Below the pieces are notes generated by a model. It was given only the letters and a program-made list of their open reading frames with translations, was not told the origin of the DNA and made no database searches. From positions 19,318,618-19,382,617 of the forward strand of contig NC_090280.1 in assembly GCF_037392515.1 (NCBI RefSeq): DNA of 64,000 bases. Direction: 5' to 3'. The DNA comes from Haliotis asinina. Lineage: Eukaryota > Mollusca > Gastropoda > Lepetellida > Haliotidae. Position 1 is the stretch's first letter; each line of letters begins with the position of its first letter. Positions 11,373 through 24,099 of this stretch are shown here, piece by piece. The translations under genes and the position numbers were made by a program.

Positions 11373-13800
11373 CCTTCAAGGGTGGTTAAATTGATTAAAA
11401 GAATGCTGTTGATCAGAATGTTCAGTTCGTTAATACAATCAGTTAAAAACTGTCAAATAAACATAAACATGCATCATCGTTTACCCAACGATGGTATAAG
11501 GCAACATAGAGACGAACATTGTACAAGGATATTGTAAACAGACCCGTATTTCAGGACTTGCTGATACTTGTTCGTGTGTTACAGATCGCCCTTCAACGTT
11601 TGTTGGGGTGATCGAGAAATTGTAGTTACCTCCCTTAGTGTGCCATCTGCTTGTCTGCTCTGACAGGTTTCTGACAGTGTCACCCAAACAAGGTGCAAAT
11701 GTATTGTATTCCCGTTTGACATTACAGCACGGCGTAGCTTAGAACACATCGGTATGTACCAGGTTTCATATCATATCTTACAACACTCGACCCCTAAACA
11801 AGCCTCAGGCACTGGGCTGAAGGCTTGAGGACGAACTGATCTGAGAGTCCAGAGTTGATGTTGGGATGTGAAAACTGCCTGGATCTCCACTACCGACATT
11901 AACAGGAGTATACAACGTCCTGTCATTCATATCATGAACCCTTTCGCTTCTCAGCACGATATTTCTCAACACGATATTTCTCGGCACGACATTTTGCACA
12001 TTGTCGGGTAGTGCAGTGTTCAAAGCGCTGTTCGTTGTGCCGAAGCCATGGGTCGGATTCATAACATTGGTATGGTGGTCCCAAAGGTGCGCAGATCGAT
12101 GCTCATTATGTCAACCACTACACTCTCTGCTCAGGAGTTATTTACTGATATGTTGCTAATTGCGGCGTTAAACAAACAGACACTACACACAGTAGACTAT
12201 CAAAAATGAAACAAACACTGGGTTCACAACGCAGACATCTGCGCTACTGTATACGTGATCCTGACTCCGTATCTATAACATGTACTGCCTGAATGTTATC
12301 TCTACGTTTCTGGTGATGTAACACCTAAAAACATTATGTCATCATTGCATATCGTACAAACGGCAACTAAGCCTTCGAAATGTCTTCTAAAATGTTTTCA
12401 CTGATAACTCGACGTATAACTACAAGTTATACCTATATATTAGTTTAAGCCACTCTGGTGACTCCCGTTGAAATTTAAACAGTCGATTCCTGAAAATATG
12501 ATTCTGTAAATGATCGAGTCTGGACAATCAATTGATCAACACGTTAGCATCGATATGTAAATGCAATAGAATAGATTGATATTTCTAGGTAATTCTTTAT
12601 ATATAGTTTTTTCTGATTGTCATGTAAGCCGAAATATAAAGCGAAATCGAAACATGCACTCGCCGGCGCATTTTTGCAATTCAATAAAAAAAACTGTTAG
12701 TAAATATACCACATATGGTCGGGCGCCTTATGGGCACGTGGTCTATGAACTACGACATCGTCCTTTTCGTTACTGAATAACAACTTCGAAGACTCATGTT
12801 CGTGCTGTCAGTCATTGGACTGTCCGGCAAGGATTCGTTTATTTACAGACAGACACCATATATAACTGACATCTATTTATCCAAAACGATTACGTTATCA
12901 GTGGTCAGTGTGTCTTGGACATGGTGCGAATCCCGATTGTGGTATATTGAAGGCAGGATTTCAATGATTCATTAGAAAAGCACTTAAACTCAAAGAGGTT
13001 GAGAATAAGAAAAATACGAAGCGTTTCCTGAAGCGGAATTACCGTCGTATCGTCGCTAAAAAATGTGTTGAAGTGAAACTATGTCGTAAAAGAAAATTTG
13101 CAAATACTGTCTAGTGAATGTGATATGAATATTTAGCGCATCCTTCATATCGCTTATCTATTGTTATGTATATTCACGAATCAAGGTGTAGTCAACTGGT
13201 TAACTGGGTACAATGTGTGTCCGCCAGTTGCTGAGGGGATAGTGTAAATCCATGAAGGCAGCGAAAGTATTGTAAGTCCCCGTGACCATAATATGGTGAT
13301 CTACGTTCAGTTTTGGCGATCTATAGATATATTTCTTTTTTATGTTGCATCGTCCACATAGTACTATTAGTTTGAACTTATCCGGCTAGTTTTATTTGTA
13401 ACTGGTGATATTCTAGTTGTTTTCATGTCCTTTGAAGACAGATTTTTATACTATCCATTTCAATGTCAAATCAGTTCTCCTCACGATATGGCTGAAACAC
13501 TGCCGATGTGATGTTTGATGTTAACTCACTCACTCACGGTGTGCATTCTGAGGCTCCATATTGGTGGAATATTGCCTAAAGCATCGTCTGCTCTCTAAGA
13601 CACCCACTCACTCATTCATTCACCCACTCAATTGGTCGCACACGAACCCAACCTTCATCCTTAAACATTTACACTTTCCAGTTTATTCTAATTACTTCAT
13701 CTAAAGAAAAATACCACCATTTATATAAAAGTTTACTTTGGAACTTTATCTTTCAGATCTACCATTAAAGATTCGTATCTGGGTAGCAAAATTAAGAGTG

Positions 13801-15764
13801 AGTGAGTGAGTTAATATTTAACGTCACATCGGCAATATCTCAGCCATATCGTGACGAGAACATTTAATACTAAAATGAAATATATGTCTATTATAAAACC
13901 TGTCAACAAAGGACAGTAAAACAACTAGAATATCACAGAGTAGAGTATAAAACTAGTAACTACACCTAAAACAATTTATTTATAGAGGACAATACAATAT
14001 AAAACTGGGCTATAGATTTCTAACAACTGAAGGTAGATCACAATACTAGGGACCACGGGGACTTAGAGTACTTTTACTACTTGCATGGACCCCAGCTGGA
14101 TTTACATCATCCCCTCAGCCGTCAGCACTTTGTGAAATCTAACCATACAATAAAAAGACATTTATTCTACGATTAAAAACCTGGAAAGTTAGAATTTACT
14201 TTGAATATTTGTGGACTTACGTACCCTGTCAGGAGGACAATAATTTTACAATACTTCAGCCCCGTTGAGGATACAGCCACTAACAATTCTAGTTACAAAT
14301 CTAAACTACCAATAATTAAAATACATCTATTTACAGAACATGTTATTCAAAATTCAACCATAAAATCAATTCCTTTTACAAAACCTATAATTAAATGAGA
14401 ATTAACGTTTGTAAAAAGATGCTTTACAGTTTTGACATTGAAATATTTATCCCTTGCGACGGAGAATTCAACACAGTCAAGCAGAATGTGCTTGACTGTG
14501 ACTCTCTCATCACAAGGGATGCAAAATGTATGCCTATTTGGGTGTCCCACTTCTTCTGCATCAGATCACGGATGTAAGTTCTAATGCTAGCTTTGTAATC
14601 AGTGTATGGAATAAGAAGTGGTGTCCCAGATTTGTTGAGTGCTGCCTTAGCAGCAAGATCAGCCAATGTGTTACCAGAGATCCCTACATGGCTGGGTAAC
14701 CAACAAAAGACGATGTCGTATTGGCCAGTAGCAAGATCATCATACAATTCAATAATTTCTATTAAAAGTGGATGTTTGCAAGAAATATTTTTAATAGCCT
14801 GAAGGCAAGAAAGAGAGTCAGAATAGATTATGTACTGTTTGTGTCTAGGGTGTCTTTGAATATATTTAAGTGCTGTTAATATGGCGTTAGCTTCTGCTGT
14901 AAAAATAGAACTATTATCTGGTAATCTAGAAGATATTGTTCGCGATCCAATGACAGTGACACAAGCCACTGACCCACCGTCCTTGGACCCATCTCTAAAT
15001 AAGGATTTATAATTGCTATATTTATGTTTCAACTGATTATATTCTTGTTTGTATTGTCATTCATTAGTTTCTTATTTTAAATGTAGTTAATGTTAGGTGC
15101 CTAACCAATTGCCAAGGAGGAAATGTCAGAAGACGGAAAGGAGCTATATATTCCAGCTCAATGTCGGCTGAAGAAAGAAATGGTGTAATTCTTAAACCAA
15201 GAGGCGTAACAAGAGAATATTTCTTTTTGTATAAATCCTCATACAGAGAACTGAAAACACAGTTATATGCAGGCTTTGACTCACTGGAATAGAGTTTTGT
15301 TACTTACTGTAAAGCTAGTTTTACACGTCGCTGCTCAAGAGATGGCCTCAACCTCATCAGCCTCAACGTACAGGCTGTCAACAGGTGAAGTTCGAAAGGA
15401 GCCAAAACAAAGTCTTACACCTTGATGGTGAACAGAATCTAAACGTTTTAAGTTGATTTTTACAGGCTCCACCATATACAATGAAGCCATAATCAAGTTT
15501 TGACCGGATCAATGATCGATAAAGCTGTTGGAGGGTAGCTTGATCCCCTCCCCACTTAGAATTTGAAACGACTTTCAGCATTTAGTTTTGAGGGATTTGA
15601 TATGTGGTAGAAACGTTAAATGCGAGTCAAAAATTATTCCCAAGAACTTGGCCTCCTTTACAACTTTTATAGGAGATCCATTTAGAAACAGTTCAGGATC
15701 TTTATGCGGTTTATATTTTCTAATTGTATACAATTAGTTTTGGATTTAGAAAATTTAAAGCCGT
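13801..15764 (-). mobile_element. 5'-truncated LINE copy
   Basis: This is a minus-strand copy of the same LINE family as 19882-25942. The 3' end (tgagtgagttaatatttaac) is at the left and truncation within the reverse-transcriptase region is at the right. It encodes pieces of ORF2 with frame breaks: part of the RT at 15378-15581 and an RNase H segment at 14424-15032 (FRDGSKDGG, FTAEANA, YSDSLS, GNTLADLAAK). The paralogous site near 59050 lacks it, so it inserted after the block duplication, with loss of about 20 bp of target sequence. Confidence 0.85.
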
Positions 15765-15872
15765 TTAAAATCTTTTGGAATGGGAAGATGGTTTGATATT
15801 AATCTGGAAAACAGAATATGTACAATTCTTAAAAAGTAATGTTATTTGCAATAAGTTTCATGTTATCTCATC

Positions 15873-16375
15873 CATGTACTCATCAAAATGATGAATATGA
15901 AGAGATGAGTCCACTCAACGCTACCAACAGAGAGGAACGCCCAAGAGAGCAAGAACGGAGAGCCAAAATACAGCAACCTGACACGGAAATCAAGGAACCC
16001 ATTAAGGATCAGATAACCCTGATATTACCCGACTCACAACCTCATGCAGAACGTAGGACTGTTGCTGCTCATAGGTCACCTGAAGGAAGAGAGTTTGGAC
16101 ATTTGGCAGAAGCGACTATAAATCAGTTTGAAGAAACAGGCTTCATGACTCAAGAACCTGATGAAACAGACACTGACAAGTTACTTGCGGCCAGTATGGA
16201 ATATATTCTGGAACCGGTGGGACGACAGCAGGTGAGACAGAAGCGGATCTTCCCTTGGTGGTCGGAAGAGAGGATTCTGCATGAAACGCTTGATTTACCG
16301 TGCAACAGATATGAGAGTCTAATGTCGCCACAGTCTGCTTACACAGCCTACTTACACAGCCTTGGACAATGCTGA
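15873..16375 (+). pseudogene. Fragment C: diverged type-1 receptor tail
   Basis: This is an open frame homologous to the type-1 tail exon of copies A and E-G: DEYEEMSPLNATNREE parallels DEYEEVKPLNVINTEE, FMTQEPDETDTD parallels FMTQDTEDATLD, and NRYESLMSP parallels TTYDSLMPH. The second YxxL of the pair is degenerate (AYLHSLGQC end). It starts abruptly at about 15873, where homology to the block downstream of copy H ends, and no Ig, stalk or transmembrane exon precedes it. Its 3' flank matches fragment D. I read it as the end of a rearranged gene copy of a separate subfamily. Confidence 0.6.
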
Positions 16376-18500
16376 TCACGATAGTGTATGATCAGTAGTC
16401 AAACACGTGCCAGAAGTACTGTAAAAAGCCTGTGAAAAAGGCAAGTGACCCAAACCATTTTCAGATACGACAACGCGAGTACTTTGTCACCGACAATGAG
16501 CAATGTAAAGGCACTTGCGTCATTGTACGCCCGGTACGTCATTGTACGCCCTGCGTATGGCCGCCTTGCTGTGACGTCTATGGTACATCTATGAAAGTCT
16601 ATGTTGACTTTGTCTTTTTTGTGGAGGTTGCACTTTCACATTTGTTGCATTGATGACTGTCCTGATTTACATATACTATTAGTGTGACGTCACATGTGAC
16701 GACCAAGACTTTGGTCGATTCGTAACGATGCCAGGGGTCTTCAGACAGTGTATAGTGTGACGACTGCAGGACACGTGCAGCTGTTCCAATGGATTGTCCA
16801 GCATTAGCCTGATTTAGGGCACTTTAACGCATGTGATTTCTATCTTGAGGTACATTTTAATTTAATTTCACAATACACATTTAATATTCGATCTGCGCAA
16901 TTGGGAACCGATGACATGTGCCAGCCAAGTCAGCGAGCCTGACCGCCCGATCCCGTTAGTCGCTTCTTACGACAAGCATGGGTTGCTGAAGGCCCATTCT
17001 ACCCCGAACCTTCACTGGTCCATTATTAACCCAGGCTGTTTAATCCTGTTCATGTACCTGGATAGCTATCGATACTTGCATTATAAAGCATAATATTTGC
17101 GGATTTGACACGGCGACAACGTGTGTATTTGCCTCAACTGAACATATTTTGAGGAGTATAAACTAAATATCGCAAAGAGTACACAAACGAGTGTATCGTT
17201 CTGTGCTTCGGTAATGAGTGCTTTGTGATAAGTTCCAGGGAGTTTGTCATTAATATTAACCTTCAATGTTTACAGTATATATTTTCTGTATGTTTGTGTT
17301 TATATAATATAAATCGTATACAATGTACATATATTATATTGTTCATGAGTGGTATGAGCAGCAATAAACATTTTGGTGTTTAGTGCACAAGTACTTAGAA
17401 AGATAAGATTAAGAAAATGCATACAGTTATCTCTCCGTCTTTTGTTTTGTTTGTTTGTAGATCTACTGCAAAATCTTTATTTCTTCAAATACTAAATAGT
17501 TTAGCATTAATTACAACGATTCATCTCTAATCGATCTGTGTCTTAATGTACTGCACATATGCTACCAAACCCTTGAAAGCTGTTATAAACAAACTGTACA
17601 TATGTCTATGTTGTGAGCCAGTTATCTTCCCTGCCAATTGCCACCTGCCTTTTTATACTCTAATACTGGTAGAAAATACACTGTATATATTTATTTACAT
17701 GTTTTATTGTCAGTTCTTGACAGGTTTTCATGGTCTTATACAAATTGTTGTCAATTACATGGAACATGGTATTCTCTTGTGAATTCACGATCATGAGCAT
17801 TATGTGCAAACTGTTCGGTAATCCGCATTTAAGAAAGGAATATAGTTTAATTCGGAAAATACTAAAACAATGCAGTAAAGTATTCACCTACTCTTTATTC
17901 GTCATAAACACGCAGATAATAGAGATTAGTGTGAAATATCGTTTTACGAATCTTAACGAAATATTTGTACATATATTTTTTAACTCAAGTTAGAAATTTT
18001 GTTTCCGCTTTAGACGGCTTGTAAACATTGAAAATGCTGCATGTTCCGATCTATTTCATTATGTGAATACCTTCCTGTTTACATTTACATTAAATCAGTT
18101 TTTGTTTCGGCTTCTATTTAACTGCGTGTTTCAATAAATACCTTAAACAGTTCCTTGCATGTGTTTGTGTGTCAACGGAATTCGAAAGGGGACCTGACTT
18201 GTGACCAGGAATGTAATATATGTTGCCAACTGGAAGTATTCCTACGACAGTGCATCAATATAAACCACGATACTAGCATTTGTACAGACACAAAATGTTT
18301 CGACTAACGAAACGAAGAAACCTGGTAAAATTCGCAGCATGATAATCTTCAGTTTGATTAAACAAACAAGTGCTAAAATTCTGATGGTGGTAATACATAT
18401 ACCAGTTTGTTTTTCGTTTCAGGAAATAGAGAAACTATTGGCTTCTCGGTCCTTGCAACAGTGTTGAATCTCCTTATTATTAATCTACAATCTCAGATCA
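16376..18500. other. Spacer with repeat fragments
   Basis: 16376-16500 is the 3' flank shared with fragment D. A tandem pair cgtcattgtacgcc sits at about 16518-16550. A second-family repeat fragment is at 16885-17025. Around 17396-17450 there is weak similarity to the 5' flank of the intact receptor copies (atgcatacagttatct then ccgtcttttg), which may be the upstream end of remnant D. No gene is recognised. Confidence 0.45.
16885..17025 (+). repeat. Second interspersed repeat family, fragment
   Basis: It contains gcgcaattgggaaccgatga, then agccaagtcagcgagcctga, ccgatcccgttagtcg and acgacaagcatgggttgctg, matching the fuller copy at 63165-63395. Confidence 0.65.
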
Positions 18501-18536
18501 AGACCTAATTATATCCGTCGATACAGGCCCCGGTGT

Positions 18537-19080
18537 GTCTGCATACGTGCGTGTGTCTGTGTCTGTGTCTGTGTCTGTGTCTGTGTCTGTGTCTGTGTGT
18601 ATATCTGTGTCTGCGTGTTTGAATTTGTGCCTCTGTGTGTGTGTGTGTGTGGGGGGGGGGTGATTTCCCTGGACACAGGCCCCGCTGTGCGTGCATACGT
18701 GCGCGTGTATGTGTATGTGTATGTGTATGTGTGTGTGTCTGTGTCTGTGATTTCACTCGACACAGGCCCCGGTGTGTGTGCGTGCGTGTGTGTGTCTCTG
18801 TGTGTATGTGTGGTTTCCCTCGACACAGACACACACACACGCACACAAACACACAGGGGCCTGTGTCGAGGGAAACACAGACACACACACACACACACAC
18901 AAACACACAGGGGCCTGTGTCGGTGTGTGTGTGTCTGTGTGAGACAATTGAAACAACGTGTCTGTGTTTGTTTTGTTTTTCTCTCGACACAAGCCACGGT
19001 GTGTGTGTGTGTGTGTTTGTGTGCGTGCGTGTCTGTGTGTCTGTGTGTGTGCGTGTGCGTGTGTGTATGCCCATATGCAC
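18537..19080. repeat. Compound GT/AC microsatellite with an embedded minisatellite motif
   Basis: About 540 bp of alternating tgtg/tctgtg, acac and tgtatg arrays, switching strand bias near 18820 and again near 18920. A non-microsatellite motif (tcgacacaggccccggtgtg and variants) recurs near 18518, 18668, 18760 and 18985 in one orientation and near 18857 and 18912 in the other. Long open frames through it in several frames are low-complexity artefacts. Confidence 0.85.
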
Positions 19081-19085
19081 ACTCA

Positions 19086-19868
19086 CGCTACCACCGTTTA
19101 CACTCAAGATGAGCATGGACACGTGAAGACTCAAACCTAAACACCTTCACAGTCAATCAACACCAGTGTACACGTAAACTACACACTTTCACACTATACA
19201 CAGTCTATACGCTTTAGCACTCAAGCTACCCCGTGTACAGCCACGCTCCCCACTGAAGCTGTGGTGTGGTGTATTCATGTAGAGACACGAATGTTGTTGA
19301 TACGCCAGGAGATGAACAACATACAGTTGTCTGGAAAGGTGTGTCGTGAACTTAAAATGCAGTCTCCATGGTGATTCATTCCAACATAGTAGAGAAAATG
19401 CAAATACGTAGTAGACTCACTCGAGCGCTTCTGTTTCTCAGTCCAACCATTGTCACGTCGTCAATAGATATACGATGAATGTGAATGTATTGTCCAAGTG
19501 ATATACATGAAAGACAAAAGTCTAAACTGAAGATCCGTGGTACAGAAATAATTTCCTCAATTTTAACTGGTTTGACACTGTGATCATCATCAGGCTGCTA
19601 CACTTTGTGAGCCAGCGAGTATGTGTTTAAGATGCTTGCAACAATATCACGGAAGGATTGCACAAGAAAGAGCTTCACACAGTGTACCCGGGTCTTAAAC
19701 TTCGGCGTGACGAGGATAAGTTCTAACAATTCACCTTGTTTCACTTTAGAATAGAATCTGTCTATCATATACATCATGTGTAGACACACACGCATAATGG
19801 TCATCAGATATTACGCAGCCTGATATTAAATATTCAAGTATCCCGCTGAATTTGACACATGGGGGGAC
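19086..19868. other. Spacer left of the full-length LINE
   Basis: It holds a degenerate minus-strand SINE at about 19605-19735. The last about 50 bases form an open frame that continues across the LINE target duplication into remnant D. Otherwise nothing is recognised. Confidence 0.45.
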
Positions 19869-20419
19869 TGGATATGTGGAGTGAGTGAGTTAACATTTAA
19901 CGTCACATCGGCAGTATTGCAGCCATATCGTGACGAGAGCATTCTTAAAAAAGGAATCTATGTATATGATAAAACCTGTCGACGAAGGACAGTAAAACAA
20001 CTAGAATATCACAATAAGAAATAAAACTAGCGTGAAAAGTTAAAACTAATATTCCTATTCAGACAATACAATATAAAAACAGGCTATATAGATCACCAAC
20101 AACTGAAGGTAGATCACCATACTAGGGGCTATGGGGACTTACAGTACTTCTGCTACCTGTATGGTCCCTAGCTGGATTTACATCATCCCCTCAGCTGCTG
20201 GTGATTGTATGCAAGATTAGCCACAAATTAAAATGACACATATTCTACGGCTAAGACAAAATGGAAGATCAAATTCGACTTCAAATATTTTGGGTCTTAC
20301 GTACCCTCTCAGGAGGACAATAATTTTACAGTGCTTTAACCCCCCTCGAGGATACAGCCACTAACACTCTAAGTTACTAATTCAAACTCCCAAGCATAAA
20401 ATATTTATCTATTTACAAT

Positions 20420-23400
20420 TCATTTAGCAAATCTAATTCTTTTAAAAAATGCAATAATTAAATGAAAGCTAACAGAATTAAAAAGATCCTTCAAAGTTCG
20501 TGAATTAAAATATTTATCCCTTGAGATGGAATATTCAACACAGTCAAGCAGGACATGCTTGACTGTGATTCTTTCATCACAAGGGATACAAAACGGAGGA
20601 TCTTCACCTTTTAATAGATACTCGTGAGTATACCTCGTATGGCCAATGCGACATCGTCGCATAATGACCTCCTCAAATCTGGACTGACAACCCAAGTAAG
20701 TATAACCGATATAAGGTTTTATTTCATGTAATTTATTTATACCTACTTGGGTGTCCCACTTCTTCTGCATCAGATCACGGATATAAGATCTTATTGTAGC
20801 TTTAAAATCTGAGTATGGAATAAGAAGTGGTGTCACAGATTTGTTGAGTGCTGCCTTAGCAGCAAGATCGGCCATTGCGTTACCGGAAATGCCAACGTGG
20901 CTGGGTAACAAACAGAAGACGATGTCGTATTGGCCAGTAGCAAGATCATTATATAATTCAATAATTTCAATTAAAAGTGGATGTTTACAAGAAAGATTTT
21001 TAATAGCCTGAAGGCAAGAAAGAGAGTCGGAATAGATTATATATTGTTTATGTTTATGGCGTCTTTGAATATATTTAAGAGCTGTTAATATGGCGTTAGC
21101 CTCAGCGGTAAAAATAGAACTGTTGTCTGGTAATCTAGAAGATATTGTTCTGGATCCAATGACAGTGGCACAAGCTACTGCGCCACCGTCCTTGGATCCA
21201 TCTGTAAATAAGGATTTATAACTGCTATATTTATGTTTCAATTCATTATATTCTTGTTTATACTGTAATTCATTAGTTTCTGATTTTTTAAATGTGGTCA
21301 GTGTTAGGTCCATTTGGGGCCTAACCAACTGCCAAGGAGGAGAAGAAAGAAGACGGGAAGGAGCTATATTTTCCAGCTCAATGCCGGCAGCAGCAAGAAA
21401 CGGTTTAATTCTTAAACCAAGAGGCGGTACAAGCGAAGATTTCATATTATATAAGTCCTCACACAGAGGACTGAAAACACAGTTATATGCAGGGTTTGAC
21501 TCACTGGAATATAATTTTGTTACATACTGTAAAGCTAATTTTATACGTCGCTGCTCAAGAGATGGCTCATCGGCCTCAACGTACAGGCTGTCAACAGGTG
21601 AAGTCCGAAAGGAGCCAAGACAAAGTCTTAGACCTTGATGGTGAACAGAATCTAAAAGTTTCAGGTTGCTTTTACAGGCTCCACCATATACAATGGAGCC
21701 ATAATCAAGTTTTGACCGGATCAGTGATCGATAAAGTTGCGGGAGGGTAGCTTGGTCCCCTCCCCATTTAGAATTTGAAACGACTTTCAACAAGTCAAGT
21801 GCCTTCAGGCATTTAGTTTTAAGGGATTTGATATGTTGTAGAAACGTTAAATGTGAGTCAAAAATTAATCCCAAGAACTTGGCCTCCTTTACAACTTTGA
21901 TGGGAGTGCCATCTAGAGATAGTTCAGGGTCCTTATGTGGCTTATATGTTCTGCAAAAATGTATACAATTAGTTTTGGACTTCGAAAATTTGAAGCCGTT
22001 TTCAAGACACCATTTATTTATTTTCTTTAAACACAACTGCAGTTGCCGTTCAATAGTATGCATATTTTTACCTCGGCAAGAAATATTAAAATCATCCACG
22101 AAAAGCGATCCATCTATTGAATCGTTTAAAACTTTTGATAAACTGTTGATCTTGATGCTAAAAAGAGTAACAGATAAAATACTGCCTTGTGGAACACCCT
22201 GATCCTGATTGTAATGATCAGACAGGGTAGAACCCACACGGACCTGGAATTGTCTGTCATTTAAAAAGTTGGCAATAAATTGAGGCAAACGACCTCGCAA
22301 ACCAAAGTCATGTAAATCCCTCAAAATACCATGTTTCCAGGTTGTGTCATATGCTTTTTCAAGATCAAAAAAGATAGACACAGCATGTTGTTTATTAATT
22401 AGTGCGTTTTTAACAAATGATTCCAGTCGCACTAAGTGATCGACAGTACTTCTGTTTTTACGGAAACCACACTGTATATCTGTGATAAGATTATTTGTTT
22501 CCAAGTACCAAACAAGTCGATTATTTATCATGCGTTCCATGGTCTTGCAAACACAGCTAGTTAGTGAAATAGGTCGATAACTGGACGGATTCGTATGATC
22601 ACGTCCAGGTTTAGGTATTGATACTACTATGGCGTCACGCCATGACGGAGGAAAGTTACCCGATGTCCAAATATCGTCAAAAATATTGAGAAGAGTTTCT
22701 AGGCAGGATTCCGGTAAGTGCTTCAGGAGTTGATAATGTATGTTATCAGCTCCTGTAGCAGTGTCATGAGCTTGATCAAGAGCAGTATGGAGTTCATAAA
22801 TAGAAAACGTTTCATTATAATCTTCACCATTATCAGAATTGAAATTAATAGTTTTCTTTTCTTCTTGTTTTTGATATTGCTGGAATTTTGGTACATAATT
22901 TGAAGAGGAAGAGTGTTTAGCAAGGGTTTCACCTAGTTTATCAGCAATATCTGATTTATCAGTAAGCAATTGATCTCCATGTTTAAGATGATGGACAGTA
23001 GATTTAGTACCTTTACCTTTGATTTTCTGGACCATGTTCCATACCTTGGACATAGGTGTCCGAGAATTTATTTTGGACACATAATTTTGCCAAGATTGGC
23101 GTTTGTTTTGTTTAAAAGTACGCCGTGCTTTAGCATTTAAAATTTTAAATTTATTTAAATTATGCACCATAGGATGCCGACGGAAATAATGTTCAGCTTT
23201 CTTCCTTGCCTTCCTAGCTTGTTTGCACTCATTGTTGAACCATGGTTTTCTTATGTGTGGAACTACAGAGGAATTTGGTATACACTCATCAGCTATGGAA
23301 TTCAATTCATCAGAAAAAGATTTAATAGCATCGGGAACGTCAATAAAACTTTCAGGTTTAAGTTTTTCAGCACACAGTGTTTCATATAAAGCCCAGTTAG

Positions 23401-24061
23401 CCTTTTTAAAATTTCGTCTTGATGATGGAGGAACATAGGATGGAGTTACAGCTTTTAACATAGTAGGAAAATGGTCACTTCCACAGAGGTCATCGTGGAC
23501 TGACCATTCGAATTCATTAAATAGTTCTGAATTTGTGAGTGACAAGTCAAGAGCAGAATAGGTCCCTGTACCAGGGTGTAAATATGTGTTGGAACCATCA
23601 TTATAAATACATAAATCATTGTCAGAACAAAAGTCCTCCAACAATTTCCCTTTAGTGTTTGTAGTTACACTACCCCAGAGTGGGTTGTGCCCATTTAAAT
23701 CTCCCATTATAATACAGGGCTTCGGGAGTTGATCATATAGAGCTTGAATATCAGTTCTGGCAAACGTCGAAGACGGAGAAATATAAAGAGAGCATAGCGT
23801 AAACGCTACATGTAACGTAATTCTCACTGCAACAGCCTGCATATTAGTATTAAGTGAAACAGGGCTTTGAATAACGTTTTGTTTCACTAGAATGGATGAT
23901 CCGCCAGTGGCTCTATCACCCGGAGGTGCAAAACAATGATATGCATTAAACTGACGAAAATTAAATGTATCTGTTTGTTTTAAATATGGCTCTTGGAGAC
24001 ATATAGCTGAAGGTATAAAATCTTGGACTAATAGCTGTAATTCATGTAAATTAGTCCTCAA
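20420..24061 (-). CDS. LINE ORF2: endonuclease, reverse transcriptase, RNase H
   Basis: About 1213 residues. N-terminal apurinic-like endonuclease: QWNCRGL is encoded just upstream of the given start, at 24059-24079, then ICLQEPYL, GDLNGHNPLWG and SDHFPTML. Reverse transcriptase follows: SYRPISLTSC, FFDLEKAYDTTW, GVPQGSILS and a catalytic FVDD box. Then RNase H with the four acidic residues in FTDGSKDGG, FTAEANA, YSDSLS and GNAMADLAAK. A C-terminal CIPCDERITVKHVLLDC looks like a CCHC-type finger. The product would nick target DNA, copy the element RNA by target-primed reverse transcription and degrade the RNA. The frame has no AUG ahead of the endonuclease motif. It overlaps the end of ORF1 in the -1 frame, so translation probably depends on frameshifting or reinitiation. 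Confidence 0.92.
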   Translation of the reverse strand: MRTNLHELQLLVQDFIPSAICLQEPYLKQTDTFNFRQFNAYHCFAPPGDRATGGSSILVKQNVIQSPVSLNTNMQAVAVRITLHVAFTLCSLYISPSSTFARTDIQALYDQLPKPCIIMGDLNGHNPLWGSVTTNTKGKLLEDFCSDNDLCIYNDGSNTYLHPGTGTYSALDLSLTNSELFNEFEWSVHDDLCGSDHFPTMLKAVTPSYVPPSSRRNFKKANWALYETLCAEKLKPESFIDVPDAIKSFSDELNSIADECIPNSSVVPHIRKPWFNNECKQARKARKKAEHYFRRHPMVHNLNKFKILNAKARRTFKQNKRQSWQNYVSKINSRTPMSKVWNMVQKIKGKGTKSTVHHLKHGDQLLTDKSDIADKLGETLAKHSSSSNYVPKFQQYQKQEEKKTINFNSDNGEDYNETFSIYELHTALDQAHDTATGADNIHYQLLKHLPESCLETLLNIFDDIWTSGNFPPSWRDAIVVSIPKPGRDHTNPSSYRPISLTSCVCKTMERMINNRLVWYLETNNLITDIQCGFRKNRSTVDHLVRLESFVKNALINKQHAVSIFFDLEKAYDTTWKHGILRDLHDFGLRGRLPQFIANFLNDRQFQVRVGSTLSDHYNQDQGVPQGSILSVTLFSIKINSLSKVLNDSIDGSLFVDDFNISCRGKNMHTIERQLQLCLKKINKWCLENGFKFSKSKTNCIHFCRTYKPHKDPELSLDGTPIKVVKEAKFLGLIFDSHLTFLQHIKSLKTKCLKALDLLKVVSNSKWGGDQATLPQLYRSLIRSKLDYGSIVYGGACKSNLKLLDSVHHQGLRLCLGSFRTSPVDSLYVEADEPSLEQRRIKLALQYVTKLYSSESNPAYNCVFSPLCEDLYNMKSSLVPPLGLRIKPFLAAAGIELENIAPSRLLSSPPWQLVRPQMDLTLTTFKKSETNELQYKQEYNELKHKYSSYKSLFTDGSKDGGAVACATVIGSRTISSRLPDNSSIFTAEANAILTALKYIQRRHKHKQYIIYSDSLSCLQAIKNLSCKHPLLIEIIELYNDLATGQYDIVFCLLPSHVGISGNAMADLAAKAALNKSVTPLLIPYSDFKATIRSYIRDLMQKKWDTQVGINKLHEIKPYIGYTYLGCQSRFEEVIMRRCRIGHTRYTHEYLLKGEDPPFCIPCDERITVKHVLLDCVEYSISRDKYFNSRTLKDLFNSVSFHLIIAFFKRIRFAK

Positions 24062-24099
24062 TCCTCTGCAGTTCCACTGTACAATATTATTGGAATAAA

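Larger units (their letters stand above)
10031..13800. other. Non-coding remainder of the A-B duplicated block
   Basis: This is paralogous to 54767-59050 downstream of copy H. It contains a poly-G run at about 10393-10411, a minus-strand SINE at 10840-10990, a second-family repeat fragment at 11240-11372, and a short tandem repeat of a cacgatatttctc-type 18-mer at 11950-12000 (three units here, two in the H block near 56998). I see no open frame that is conserved between the two copies, so I annotate no gene. Confidence 0.6.

Noticed and set aside
11805..12062. 85-codon minus-strand frame in the duplicated non-coding block
   Set aside because: Contains a short tandem repeat and is interrupted in the paralogue near 56850-57080.
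18505..19134. Several overlapping open frames of 100-209 codons
   Set aside because: They translate GT/AC microsatellite as His-Thr, Cys-Val and Arg-His repeats in several frames at once; low complexity, no gene signal.
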